Virus record (IMG/VR): IMGVR_UViG_3300030117_002070
Location: 1 to 25,104 of that record
Source of the DNA: a virus
Strand: one strand, 5' to 3'
Length of the DNA: 25,104 bases
Below are positions 1 through 8,604 of the stretch, in pieces (position 1 is the first letter of the stretch; the number at the start of each line of letters is the position of its first letter). A program made the position numbers and the translations under genes. The notes beneath the pieces are model-generated. The model did not search any database, was not told where the DNA came from, and worked only from the letters and a program-made list of their open reading frames with translations.

Positions 1-2
1 TA

Positions 3-392
3 AAGGAAAGAATACAAGAAGCAAGAGACGGTATGGTTACTGGACTTGAAAAATATGGATGGAGTGATTTATCAGAACAATTTGATGCTGTTAAAAGTAA
101 AGGAAAATTAGTATCTGATTGGGGTAAATTTGACAACATAAGCGTAAAGGCAAATGTTGAAGGTGTTGATGAAACATTTAGTGTAAATATTCAAGAAGCA
201 GATGCTAATGGAAGAATTAGATTCCTTGGTTATTCTGATGAAAATGGTCAATTTGAGTACGATTCACAAAGTGGACCACAAGATGTTAAAATAGGAGTAG
301 GGCCAAATAAACCTGTCTATGAAATAAATACAGGTAAACTTGATAACAGAGGACAACCAATTTTTGTTGTAAAAGGATTTAACGTACAATAA
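3..392 (+). CDS. Unrecognised virion-type protein, 5'-truncated
   Basis: The reading frame is open from the first complete codon at base 3, so the gene most likely starts left of the window. The first internal ATG is at 33 and has no clear ribosome-binding site. The visible ~129 residues are polar, beta-rich-looking and free of cysteine, with no signal peptide or membrane segment and no motif I recognise. The stop overlaps the start of the 1105-aa gene (TAATG at 391-395), so the two are translationally coupled and probably serve the same structure. The position ahead of a run of large structural-type proteins suggests a tail or internal virion component, which is inference only. Confidence 0.7.
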   Translation, partial: KERIQEARDGMVTGLEKYGWSDLSEQFDAVKSKGKLVSDWGKFDNISVKANVEGVDETFSVNIQEADANGRIRFLGYSDENGQFEYDSQSGPQDVKIGVGPNKPVYEINTGKLDNRGQPIFVVKGFNVQ

Positions 393-3300
393 TGGCTAAA
401 ACAATTGATCAAATAGCAAATGAAGAAATAAATAAACAAAACAGACGTGATGCAGAATTTGGTTATTTAAGTGGTGTTGGTCAATCTTCCGACCAACCAG
501 ATAAAAATTTAGCAACCGCTCAAGATGCAAAATCCACTGATGCGGATGCGGTAGTAACTCCAAGTCTTGAAAGAGTAATTGAAACAGGTTTTGATTACAA
601 TGCCGCTATAAATGATATAAATAAAGAGTATGAGGATCTTCAAAAAAGAATAGATGAACCCGGTCTTTTTTTACCGGAACCGGGAGATTATCAATTACAG
701 CAACAAAAAACTGAAAAGATAAGAGATGCTAAATTAAAATATGTAGAAAGTAAAGTAGGAGTGCCAGTAAATAACCATAATGAAATGGGTTTTTGGATAT
801 CAACTTTATTACAACGTTATAAAACACCAGAAGTAAAAGAAAACGCTTTTAAATATTTTTATCCAGATGGTGATATGATGGAAGTTCCTATCATTGGAAC
901 AGATGGTAAGAAAAAAGTTATATCAATTTATAGAAGAAATCAAGATGAAGAATATGGTTTATTGTATCCTATGGGAAGAGACATTAATGAGTTTGGTGTC
1001 GTCGGTGCAGAACTTTTAAGTGCTAGAACAGTAGGCGCAACATTAGCTTTTTTAGCTGATCCAACAAAAAATCCAGCAATAGCAGCCGGTGTTGGTGATT
1101 ATATGGGTATTAAAGTTGATAAACTTATTAACTGGGGATTGGGTAAAGCTTTGGGTTTTGAAGGCGGAGAAGGTGAATTTTATAAAGTAGATAAATTAAG
1201 TGATTTAAAACCAACAGAATTTTTACCTTTACAATTTGGTCCAGAACAAGGTTATTATGGAATAGGTATGGACGAAGATGTTTTTGGTGCTGCCTTAACT
1301 TCATTATTTACAAAAGGTATTGGCATTGGAACTAATTTAGTAACAGGTCAATCTAGACCAACTTTAATTAAAATATCAAAAGAATTAGATTTACCTCCTG
1401 CTGTAGTAGCACAAATGGCTGCTAATCCATTGATACAAAAAATGTTTTTTCGTGCAGGAGACATTACAGGATGGACGAATAAAAAAACACTACCTCAAAG
1501 AGCAGAGTTATATAATAAATTTAAAGCTTACGGCATAGGAATGAAAAATGCAGACGATGTAGCTGCTATTGAAAAATCAATCAATGCACAGTATTTAAAT
1601 GGTGACTTTGGTAAAAAAGGTAGCATTGAAGCCATAGGTGCAAAGAATAAAGCACTTAATAAAGCACTTAAAGACGCAAGTGAAACAAATCAAATTACTT
1701 GGCAAGATTGGAGTGACCTTGTTGAAATACAAACACAAAAACTTGCTGAAGCAATGAAACCATTTAGAATGGTGGGAGACGACGGAGTTCCTTACTATGT
1801 AACTCCAACAGAAGGTTATGTTGCATTAAAAAACGCTTTTCAAGAATGGGATGAAGTAATAACAAAAGGAATAGATAAAACAAGAGCAGCAGCAATAAAT
1901 AATTCTACTGGAGTATCTTACGTCATAGGGGGTAAAGATAGCTTAAAAGGTTTGATTAATGAACTTGAAACAGGGACCGGTGTTTTTCAAGGAAGTGGTG
2001 CCTCTAATGTTAGTGGAGTAGGGACAAGTAAATTTTTTAATGAAGCGGGTGAATTAGTAACTTCAAAAATTGCAATTGATTTAACAAAAAAATCTAACAA
2101 ACCATTACTTGAACTCATTAATGATATTAAAGCACTTGATGATGTAATTATAAATCCAAAAACTAACACACCAAATTTAGGAGCAATAAAAGGAAAAAAC
2201 TCACAATGGGATGCGTTTAGTCAATTAGAAGTTTTAAGAAATAAAGCGTTTACTTTAATGAATAACGAAGATGCCGCGGTAAGAGGCGCTGCTAGAAAGA
2301 TTCATCAAAAAATTGTAAACATTATGGAAGATAACACTGGTAAATTTAAAAATGGTGGTAGTTCAAAATATAACGACTCAATGTCACTTTATCTTAAAAA
2401 TATAAAAGATTATGAAGATGTAGTTGGTTTAAAAGACATGATGACAGCTATGTCAAATAAAGTTGACCCGGAACAATTTGCTGCTAAATATTTTCAACCG
2501 GGCAGTGGTTACAATTTAACTTTACTAAAAAATCAATTAGGTCCAGATAATGTTAATTGGACTACTTTTGAAAAATCTTTTAAAGCTAGTTTGTTACGTG
2601 ATCCTACCAATATAAAAGCAACAATTAAAAAATGGCAAACTCAAGATCCCGATGGATTAAAAACTTTATTAGATGACACAGAAATAGAAGATTTAATAAA
2701 ATTAGGTAACACCGCTGAAACAATGAATAATAGCATTGTTATAAAAGCTTTTGAAAATCAAAGTAGTAACACTGTTGCAAATACAAAAGAACTTGTTAAC
2801 ACTTTGTTAAAACAAGCAGAGGGAAAAAACTTAGGTGATGCAAAGGTAATAGAAAAATTTATCCAAAGTTCTGGTGGCATGGATGGAAAAGTGATGAACA
2901 ATGTTCGTTCTGGAATTATTGAAGATATATTAAATAGATCTAGCGTTGTGGACACTAAAACAGGTTCTTTAGTTATTCAACCAAAAAAATTAATGGCTGA
3001 ACTTAAAACGTTAGGTGATGATCCTCATTTAAAAATGTTTTTTACTCCAGAAAATTTATCTACTTTAGGTAAGTTTGAATTATATACTAACGTTATAGGT
3101 GCGTCATCAGATTTTGGTGGTCAACTTGCAGCGGCAGAAATAGGAACTGAAGTAACTAAATCCTTATTAGATCCTAGCAAAATTTTACCAACCTTAAAAA
3201 CAATGCTTACTTTTGATATAACCGCTCGTATTTTAGGAAGAGATGTAACTCCTAAAATGTTACAAAATTTATTTCAACCCGGTTTAAATACTAATGTTAA

Positions 3301-3709
3301 TTATACCGCTATAAGATCAATGTTAGGTTCTATAATGAGTGAATTTATGGAAGGTGACTATGAACAGCAAAGAGAAATTAATATTAAAGATGATGTTCCA
3401 GATGGTGTATTTTCTAAAAGTGTGGATTATCCCGGAAAAGAATTTTTTCCTTCTAACCCAGAATCTCGTTTTGCTACAACAACATCTCAAATTAAAATGG
3501 GAGAAGAGTTACAAAATATAAAAGAAGATGAAAATAGACCTGTTGAATCGTCTAGTTTATCAAATCAAAATCTTGGATTTAGAAACATAAGCATGAATGA
3601 TAGAGCGAGAACAAAAGAACTTGGAAAAGAATTATTTAAAGATGATATTACATTTGCCGCTAAAGGTGGAATCATGAACGCACGTAAACCAATGCAGAGG
3701 GTAGCGTAA
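392..3709 (+). CDS. Large (1105 aa) virion protein, probably internal/ejection-type
   Basis: At 1105 aa this is the longest gene in the window. It starts inside the stop of the previous gene (TAATG). The N-terminal ~120 residues are charged and probably coiled. A Gly/Ala-rich, weakly hydrophobic stretch lies around residues 205-255 and another around 290-320; the rest is helical, Lys/Asn/Asp-rich and cysteine-free. The C-terminus ends in the short tail AAKGGIMNARKPMQRVA. I find no catalytic motif such as a transglycosylase ESGF-type site. Length, helical character and location next to other structural-type genes fit podovirus internal-core or DNA-ejection proteins, or a tail-associated protein. 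The coding assignment is certain; the virion role is inference. Confidence 0.85.
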   Translation: MAKTIDQIANEEINKQNRRDAEFGYLSGVGQSSDQPDKNLATAQDAKSTDADAVVTPSLERVIETGFDYNAAINDINKEYEDLQKRIDEPGLFLPEPGDYQLQQQKTEKIRDAKLKYVESKVGVPVNNHNEMGFWISTLLQRYKTPEVKENAFKYFYPDGDMMEVPIIGTDGKKKVISIYRRNQDEEYGLLYPMGRDINEFGVVGAELLSARTVGATLAFLADPTKNPAIAAGVGDYMGIKVDKLINWGLGKALGFEGGEGEFYKVDKLSDLKPTEFLPLQFGPEQGYYGIGMDEDVFGAALTSLFTKGIGIGTNLVTGQSRPTLIKISKELDLPPAVVAQMAANPLIQKMFFRAGDITGWTNKKTLPQRAELYNKFKAYGIGMKNADDVAAIEKSINAQYLNGDFGKKGSIEAIGAKNKALNKALKDASETNQITWQDWSDLVEIQTQKLAEAMKPFRMVGDDGVPYYVTPTEGYVALKNAFQEWDEVITKGIDKTRAAAINNSTGVSYVIGGKDSLKGLINELETGTGVFQGSGASNVSGVGTSKFFNEAGELVTSKIAIDLTKKSNKPLLELINDIKALDDVIINPKTNTPNLGAIKGKNSQWDAFSQLEVLRNKAFTLMNNEDAAVRGAARKIHQKIVNIMEDNTGKFKNGGSSKYNDSMSLYLKNIKDYEDVVGLKDMMTAMSNKVDPEQFAAKYFQPGSGYNLTLLKNQLGPDNVNWTTFEKSFKASLLRDPTNIKATIKKWQTQDPDGLKTLLDDTEIEDLIKLGNTAETMNNSIVIKAFENQSSNTVANTKELVNTLLKQAEGKNLGDAKVIEKFIQSSGGMDGKVMNNVRSGIIEDILNRSSVVDTKTGSLVIQPKKLMAELKTLGDDPHLKMFFTPENLSTLGKFELYTNVIGASSDFGGQLAAAEIGTEVTKSLLDPSKILPTLKTMLTFDITARILGRDVTPKMLQNLFQPGLNTNVNYTAIRSMLGSIMSEFMEGDYEQQREINIKDDVPDGVFSKSVDYPGKEFFPSNPESRFATTTSQIKMGEELQNIKEDENRPVESSSLSNQNLGFRNISMNDRARTKELGKELFKDDITFAAKGGIMNARKPMQRVA

Positions 3710-4842
3710 TGCCACACGGAGGATATCACGGAGTAGTAAAAGTAGGTAATACCATAGTTCAACAAGGTAGTCCTGCTGGCGCACCGCCGGGACAAGGTGG
3801 ACGATACAATCCAGATGGTTATGCAACAGAAATGGCTGGTAGTCCTGCACCAGCACAGAATAATCAAACTGCTAAACAATTAGAAGAGCAGATAAAACAA
3901 CAAATGGCTAAAGATGAAGATCCTAGGTCAGCATACATAGCCGCACAAGCAGATGCCGCAAGATTAACTAATTTAATAAAAAAAGAACAAGAAGAAGCTT
4001 TTAGAAGACGTATTATTGATAGAGCTACACCCGATGGACTTTCTTCTATAACGCGACTTACATCTGACCCTGTTGATATTGAGCAAGGTTTTGTAAGAAC
4101 AGAACCCGGAAGATTAAGAAAATCAGATTTATTGGGGTACAGTGATGGATTATTTGGTTTAAATATAGGTGCAACACCTGTTGTTGGTTTAGCAAATATT
4201 GATGTAAATCCTATTACAGGTGAAAGAATAACTACAGCAAAAGCGAGAGAGGGCTTAACCACACCGGAATATAATGAGTTCATACAAAAATTATATGATA
4301 CAAATCCACAATTATTTGAAGAACAATTTCCTGTTGCTAGTGGTCAAGCATTAAAACCACTTCTTGTAAGAATAGGTGAAGGTATAATGGGATTACCGGG
4401 AGCAAGTCAAATGGGTCAATTAGCTAGTAGCGTAATCAGCCCATTATCTAATTTATTTACAGGAAAAACTGCGGCAACAAGTTTTGTTAATCCTAAAGCT
4501 CCAACAGGTGGTAGTGGCATAGTAGAGGCAATCCCAACAGACATGGACATGAGTATCTATGGTTCGTTTATCGGGAAGCCCGGACCTTTCACGGCAGATT
4601 TTATTGATCAAGATCAAGACGGTGTTGATGATAGATTTCAATCTGGTCCCGGAGAAGCTAAAGCTCCGCCTTATAGTCCTCCTAAACAACCATTTGAAAT
4701 TACTACACCACAGTTTAAAACAGTTGACCTACCAGCATTAACTGATTACGCATCTATGGCACCACAGTTTACAGGTTCACAATACACCAACCAAGGTATA
4801 TCACCTGCATTTTTAGAAAATTTAAGAAGATTTTATGGCTGA
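3709..4842 (+). CDS. Virion-associated protein with Gly/Pro-rich N-terminus and EF-hand-like loop
   Basis: 377 aa. The start overlaps the preceding stop (TAATG) and has a GAGGG Shine-Dalgarno at about 3698. The N-terminal ~50 residues are Gly/Pro/Gln-rich (GVVKVGNTIVQQG, PPGQGG), followed by a helical Lys/Glu/Arg segment (residues ~65-105), then a Gly-rich domain. Near residues 300-308 there is a D-x-D-x-D-G-x-D-D loop (DQDQDGVDD) typical of EF-hand, dockerin or thrombospondin type-3 calcium loops. The last ~60 residues are Pro/Gln/Tyr-rich. It sits directly behind the 1105-aa protein and overlaps the next gene by 8 bases. A structural or tail-appendage role is inferred from context. Confidence 0.8.
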   Translation: MPHGGYHGVVKVGNTIVQQGSPAGAPPGQGGRYNPDGYATEMAGSPAPAQNNQTAKQLEEQIKQQMAKDEDPRSAYIAAQADAARLTNLIKKEQEEAFRRRIIDRATPDGLSSITRLTSDPVDIEQGFVRTEPGRLRKSDLLGYSDGLFGLNIGATPVVGLANIDVNPITGERITTAKAREGLTTPEYNEFIQKLYDTNPQLFEEQFPVASGQALKPLLVRIGEGIMGLPGASQMGQLASSVISPLSNLFTGKTAATSFVNPKAPTGGSGIVEAIPTDMDMSIYGSFIGKPGPFTADFIDQDQDGVDDRFQSGPGEAKAPPYSPPKQPFEITTPQFKTVDLPALTDYASMAPQFTGSQYTNQGISPAFLENLRRFYG

Positions 4843-5035
4843 GTGGGAAAAAGAAATAGCTGAACTTAAAACGGATGTGAAATACATTCGTGAAGATGTG
4901 AACATCATGCAAAAACAAATACGCGATCTTAATAAACACACGAACATGGGACTTGGGGGGATTAAAGTTTTATTAATTGTAGGCGCTGTAGTAGGCGCTA
5001 TATGGACATTAATGAAAATTATGGGTGGTAGATAA
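4835..5035 (+). CDS. Small coiled-coil plus transmembrane protein, XhlA/holin-accessory-like
   Basis: 66 aa. Residues 1-38 form a charged heptad-like helix (EIAELKTDVKYIREDVNIMQKQI) and residues 42-62 one hydrophobic span (GGIKVLLIVGAVVGAIWTLMKI), with a basic end (GGR). This soluble-coil-then-C-terminal-TM layout is that of the haemolysin XhlA family, which works with holin/endolysin pairs, but similarly built proteins exist among phage virion accessory proteins. It overlaps the previous gene by 8 bases and ends one base into the next start (TAATG). A purine-rich AAGAAG lies about 8 bases upstream of the ATG. Function is tentative. Confidence 0.75.
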   Translation: MAEWEKEIAELKTDVKYIREDVNIMQKQIRDLNKHTNMGLGGIKVLLIVGAVVGAIWTLMKIMGGR

Positions 5036-5601
5036 TGAAAAATATAATTTTAATAATACTATTAACTATAGTAGTATTTATATCTAAACCTTTATTTGCA
5101 GCAGATACAAACACAGTTTCTTCTACGGTAGTTACAAATAATACACCAAGCACGGCCAACGCACCAAGCGTTGTAGTTAATAATTCAGACATCTGTAAGA
5201 CAGCGGCATCGACCGCGGTTCAAACACAAATACTAGGTTTAGCGACCGGCGTAACAATCACAGACGAAAACTGTGAACGTATAAAACTATCACGGTCATT
5301 ATATTCTATGGGCATGAAAGTTGCCGCGGTGTCAACATTATGTGCTGATCCTAGAGTATGGGACGCAATGTATATGGCAGGCACGTATTGTCCGTATATG
5401 GGTGCTATTGGCGAAGAAGCAAAAGACGGATGGGAAAAAAACCCGGAACTCGTACCAGAAGGTAGTGTGGTATTTGCAAAAGTAGAACAAGATATTATAG
5501 ATCAACAAAAAACAACAGGATTAACCGATGGGCAAAAGTTTGCGAAGTTTGTTTTATTTGGCATGGCTATGCATTCTGGCATCGTGGCCTTCTTCCCTTA
5601 G
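5035..5601 (+). CDS. Exported cysteine-containing phage protein
   Basis: 188 aa with a classical signal peptide: MKN, a hydrophobic core at residues 4-20, and a likely cleavage after LFA at residue 22. The mature part opens with a Thr/Ser/Asn/Val-rich linker, then a domain with four cysteines (in SDIC, ENC, STLC and TYC) that could form disulfides in the periplasm, and ends with a hydrophobic C-terminus (LFGMAMHSGIVAFFP) that may be a membrane anchor. I do not recognise a named family; similar proteins are, to my memory, frequent in uncultured marine phage contigs. Its last 74 bases are shared, in another frame, with the signal peptide of the next gene. Confidence 0.8.
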   Translation: MKNIILIILLTIVVFISKPLFAADTNTVSSTVVTNNTPSTANAPSVVVNNSDICKTAASTAVQTQILGLATGVTITDENCERIKLSRSLYSMGMKVAAVSTLCADPRVWDAMYMAGTYCPYMGAIGEEAKDGWEKNPELVPEGSVVFAKVEQDIIDQQKTTGLTDGQKFAKFVLFGMAMHSGIVAFFP

Positions 5602-7315
5602 AGCAGTAGATTGTTCAACAGATACTGTTGGGCTTTGTTCTCCTACTATAGAAGAAATAATAGATGAAACATCGACAGAGACAATACAATATGAAGCTGA
5701 TGGTTACACAGTAACTACAGAAACCACTACCAATACAACGACAACTACTGTCACTAATGAAGACAGTGGTGATATTCTTGACGGTGACAATGACTATGTT
5801 GCTACTAGTAAAGAGGGAGACATGGACGTGGATTGGGGCGGCCAAGGACCTGCTAGTATGCCGTCTGGCAATAGCTGTTTTGGTCTAGGAGCTGATAAAT
5901 GCGCACAGATTACAGGTAGTGGTAATAGCACATCAACAATGGGTGTATCTGGTATGGGTACAACTTTTATTAATACTGTAGATATATCTGATCTTGATAT
6001 TACTCACGGTGGTAAAGCAAACTATACAATTAAAGTAGATAAACAGGATGCGCAAGACCGTATCTATATGCACATTACAGGTCGTAATGGTAATACAAAC
6101 GTGTTCCAAGGAACAGACATATTATCAGAGTCTGGTGTAGCAAGTGGATATCAAGCATACGAAGGTGGCTTTGACTTCGCTGGTACAATAAACAAGCTTA
6201 TAATTGAAGTGGGTGGCCGTGATATAAACTTGGCTATCGGACCACTCTTTGATGATGTAACGGTCAATGTTCTATACAACACGGTAAATACAATCGTACA
6301 ACAATCTATTACAAGTGTAGAAATGTGGGTAGCTTACGGTGGCAGCACAGAGACAGAAGTTATCACGGTAGTAGAAAATATATTTGAACATAATGATGTT
6401 ATAGAAACACCAGAGGGTGATATGTACTTTGAGCCAGAGTTTGATGAACCCGATATGAATATGTCATATGAAACTGTAGAAATAGAAATGGAATTTGAGA
6501 TGGATTTCGAGATGGACTTTGAGTTTGATATGCCAGATTTGGAAATGCCAGAGATGGAAATGAACATGGAAATTGCCACTGTAGAGATGGAAATGGAAAT
6601 GGAAATGAGTATGGAAATGGATTTTGAGATGGATATGGAAATGCCAGAACCAATGGAAATGGCTGAAATGGATATGGAGATAGAGATGCCAGAAATGGAT
6701 ATGGAAATGCCAGAACCGGACATGGATATGGAAATGCCAGAACCGGACATGGAACCAGAGATGGACATAGAACCAGAACCTAATCCGGAATCCGAACCAG
6801 AAATGGAGGAACCAGTAAATGAACCAGAAACTGAACCCGAAGCTGAAGTTGAGCCAGAACCCGTGGAAGAGCCTGCTGAAGAGCCTGCTGAAGAAAGTGC
6901 AGACGATGTGGCAGAAGAGCCAGAAGCGGAAGAAAGCGTTTCAGAGACTGAAGCAGATGAGGAGCAACCAGAAGATATGGAAGAACCAGAGGATAAGGGT
7001 GAAGCCGAAGAGAAACCTGTAAAGAAACCAGTATCTAAAAAAGAAAAAGCGGCTAAAAAAATAGTAAAAAAAATGGGAGATAAAGGTAGATATGATTCAA
7101 ACAATCAGTTAAAAACACTTATTGTGATGCAAGTTTTAGGTAACACAAAGACCTTTTTTGAATCACAGCAACAACTAAACGATAGGATAGGATTCTTTAC
7201 AGATGAGAGTTTGCCTGATGCGTTTATAAATGATAATAATATAGCTAGTTATTTCTTGTTCGCAGGAAGTGATGGTTTAATGGATGAAATGGTAATGCAA
7301 CAATGGCAGAAGTAG
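5528..7315 (+). CDS. Exported Met/Asp/Glu-repeat protein
   Basis: 595 aa. The ATG at 5528 is preceded by AGGA seven bases upstream and begins a signal peptide (basic MGKSLRS, hydrophobic LFYLAWLCILASW, cleavage likely after LRA, residue 26). Residues ~27-300 form a beta-rich, Gly/Thr/Asp-rich domain with two cysteine pairs (DCSTDTVGLC; SCFGLGADKC). Residues ~300-425 alternate Met with Glu/Asp (EMEMEMEM, MPEPDMDMEMPEPD). Residues ~425-495 are Glu/Pro-rich, ~497-517 Lys-rich, and ~518-595 form a compact C-terminal domain. It overlaps the gene before by 74 bases and the one after by 13. The function is unknown; metal binding, envelope spanning or adhesion are possibilities. The C-terminal domain after the linker suggests a tethered two-domain protein. 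Confidence 0.85.
   Translation: MGKSLRSLFYLAWLCILASWPSSLRAVDCSTDTVGLCSPTIEEIIDETSTETIQYEADGYTVTTETTTNTTTTTVTNEDSGDILDGDNDYVATSKEGDMDVDWGGQGPASMPSGNSCFGLGADKCAQITGSGNSTSTMGVSGMGTTFINTVDISDLDITHGGKANYTIKVDKQDAQDRIYMHITGRNGNTNVFQGTDILSESGVASGYQAYEGGFDFAGTINKLIIEVGGRDINLAIGPLFDDVTVNVLYNTVNTIVQQSITSVEMWVAYGGSTETEVITVVENIFEHNDVIETPEGDMYFEPEFDEPDMNMSYETVEIEMEFEMDFEMDFEFDMPDLEMPEMEMNMEIATVEMEMEMEMSMEMDFEMDMEMPEPMEMAEMDMEIEMPEMDMEMPEPDMDMEMPEPDMEPEMDIEPEPNPESEPEMEEPVNEPETEPEAEVEPEPVEEPAEEPAEESADDVAEEPEAEESVSETEADEEQPEDMEEPEDKGEAEEKPVKKPVSKKEKAAKKIVKKMGDKGRYDSNNQLKTLIVMQVLGNTKTFFESQQQLNDRIGFFTDESLPDAFINDNNIASYFLFAGSDGLMDEMVMQQWQK
6485..6800 (+). repeat. In-frame GARATG-type repeats encoding the Met/acidic tract
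   Basis: This stretch is built from degenerate 6-base units (GAAATG, GAGATG, GATATG, GACATG). It contains a perfect 27-base tandem duplication: copy one is 6695-6721 and copy two 6722-6748, each encoding MDMEMPEPD, with a 23-base partial third copy at 6629-6651. All units are multiples of three, so gain or loss keeps the frame. The complementary strand is an accidental long Ser/Ile/Gly-rich open frame and is not a gene. Confidence 0.9.
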
Positions 7316-7854
7316 AAGTAGGCGGTATAAAGTTTCGCGGTGGCAAGATATTTGTCATAATTACGGCACTAACCACAGCAGGTGGTGCACTATGGGGTGG
7401 CTTTGAATTTTACAAAGACTATCTTACAATGAAAGAACAAATACAAGAATACGTCGCACCGGACTTATCTGGCTTTGATAAAGAGATTGCGCTTACAAAA
7501 GAAGAAATGTCTGGTAAGACAGATTTGTTGCAAACAGAAATTGAAATGTTGATGGGCGAAATGGAAATGATGATGCAAGAAATAAGACTTGTATCAGATG
7601 TTGCAAACGAGTTGAAGAATGATCTTAGACAAGATGTAAGACGTGTTGAAAAGATTGTTAACGATGTTGAGCAGCAAGTAAAAGAAGATTCTAGAGATAA
7701 TGCTAAAGATTTAAAAGTCACTATTGATACTATCGAAGATGATATGAAAAAATTAGAGAGCAGTATAAAAGAATCACAAAAAGAATTAGAGGAAAAAATG
7801 GACAAACGTATTAAAAAAGCTTTAGAAAATCCTCTTGGAGCAATGGGAGGTTAA
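7303..7854 (+). CDS. N-terminally anchored coiled-coil protein
   Basis: 183 aa. One transmembrane segment lies at about residues 14-36 (FVIITALTTAGGALWGGFEFY), followed by ~140 residues of charged heptad repeats rich in Lys/Glu/Asp/Met (for example KLESSIKESQKELEEKMD) and a short GAMGG end. The layout (single N-terminal membrane helix, long coiled-coil ectodomain) matches inner-membrane spanins and some virion membrane proteins. It starts 13 bases before the end of the previous gene and ends immediately before the next ATG, which uses the GGGAGG in its 3' end as ribosome-binding site. No family name is supported. Confidence 0.8.
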   Translation: MAEVEVGGIKFRGGKIFVIITALTTAGGALWGGFEFYKDYLTMKEQIQEYVAPDLSGFDKEIALTKEEMSGKTDLLQTEIEMLMGEMEMMMQEIRLVSDVANELKNDLRQDVRRVEKIVNDVEQQVKEDSRDNAKDLKVTIDTIEDDMKKLESSIKESQKELEEKMDKRIKKALENPLGAMGG

Positions 7855-8247
7855 ATGAAAATATCAGATAATACAAGCGTGAGCATGCCTATGAGAAATC
7901 TTCTCTCTATACTTGGAGCTACAGCTCTGGGTGTGTGGGCCTACTTCGGCGTAATTGAAAGGCTAAATAATATTGAGACCCAAGGTAAGTTAATGTTATC
8001 CGACGTCGAGAAAAATACAGAATTTAGAATTAAATGGCCTCGTGGAGAAATGGGTAATTTGCCGGCAGATAGTCAGCAGGATATGTTAATCGAGTTTATG
8101 GCCACGCAAATTGAGGCTATGCAAGAAGAAATGGAGGGTATGATGAGTAATACCGTAAATATAAAAAGAGCACAGCAGGATATTGAAAAATTAATTACAG
8201 ATACAGAAAAACTAGAAGACAAAGTGAGGGCAAATGGAAGTCATTAG
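7855..8247 (+). CDS. Second N-terminally anchored coiled-coil protein
   Basis: 130 aa, starting directly after the previous stop with GGGAGG about five bases upstream. A transmembrane helix is at residues ~15-37 (NLLSILGATALGVWAYFGVIE), then a Pro/Gly-containing linker (WPRGEMGNLPADSQQD) and a C-terminal coiled coil (Met/Glu/Lys/Asp-rich, residues ~80-128). It shares topology with the preceding 183-aa protein, so the two may interact or be distant paralogues. It overlaps the next gene by 14 bases. Possible roles are spanin-like lysis factor or virion membrane protein; neither is proven. Confidence 0.8.
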   Translation: MKISDNTSVSMPMRNLLSILGATALGVWAYFGVIERLNNIETQGKLMLSDVEKNTEFRIKWPRGEMGNLPADSQQDMLIEFMATQIEAMQEEMEGMMSNTVNIKRAQQDIEKLITDTEKLEDKVRANGSH

Positions 8248-8542
8248 TGTAATACTTATGTTTGTTTTTGGTAATATGAATGACCAAGCAAATCAAATGA
8301 CACAATATATTCCTATGGAGTCATTATCTAAATGTATGAAAGAAGTACGATTACTTAAAAAGAAGAATACAGGATATGACAAGGATGCTTTTTGTGGACC
8401 GGGCATTGTACATATAGAGGATGGTGAAGTCATTGCTCTTTACAATGAAGTACCAGAAGGTGCGACGATGGTAAAAAAAGATATAGATGCTAAAGCATTT
8501 GAAAGATGGACACTGAGAGCAAAAGCAAAATGGAACCAATAA
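8234..8542 (+). CDS. Small protein with hydrophobic N-terminus
   Basis: 102 aa. The ATG at 8234 has GAGGG about six bases upstream. The first 13 residues (MEVISVILMFVFG) are hydrophobic and could be a short signal or anchor. The rest is soluble-looking with two cysteines (SKCMKE, DAFCGPG) that could pair if exported. I recognise no family. It lies in the run of small membrane or exported proteins 4835-8601, overlaps the previous gene by 14 bases and carries the start of a 23-aa microprotein in its last 13 bases. Confidence 0.75.
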   Translation: MEVISVILMFVFGNMNDQANQMTQYIPMESLSKCMKEVRLLKKKNTGYDKDAFCGPGIVHIEDGEVIALYNEVPEGATMVKKDIDAKAFERWTLRAKAKWNQ

Positions 8543-8601
8543 CAATAGCGTACATATTTTTTGGTGCCCTTTGGGTAGCAGGCGCGATAACGTATTTATA
8601 G
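8530..8601 (+). CDS. 23-aa single-span membrane microprotein
   Basis: This short frame begins inside the last codons of the 102-aa gene and ends four bases before the next ATG at 8605, exactly filling what would otherwise be a gap. It reads MEPITIAYIFFGALWVAGAI then TYL: almost entirely one hydrophobic helix with a single acidic residue at the N-terminus. A weak GAGAG lies about 11 bases upstream, and translation could be coupled to the upstream stop. The size resembles holin-like or assembly-accessory microproteins. Coding status rests on its fit in the gene chain and its composition, so confidence is moderate. Confidence 0.5.
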   Translation: MEPITIAYIFFGALWVAGAITYL

Positions 8602-8604
8602 ATT

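Noticed and set aside
6334-7104. 256-aa minus-strand open frame, Ser/Ile/Gly-rich
   Set aside because: It is the complement of the Met/Glu repeats of the plus-strand gene (GAAATG gives Ile/Ser), with no ribosome-binding site and no neighbouring minus gene.
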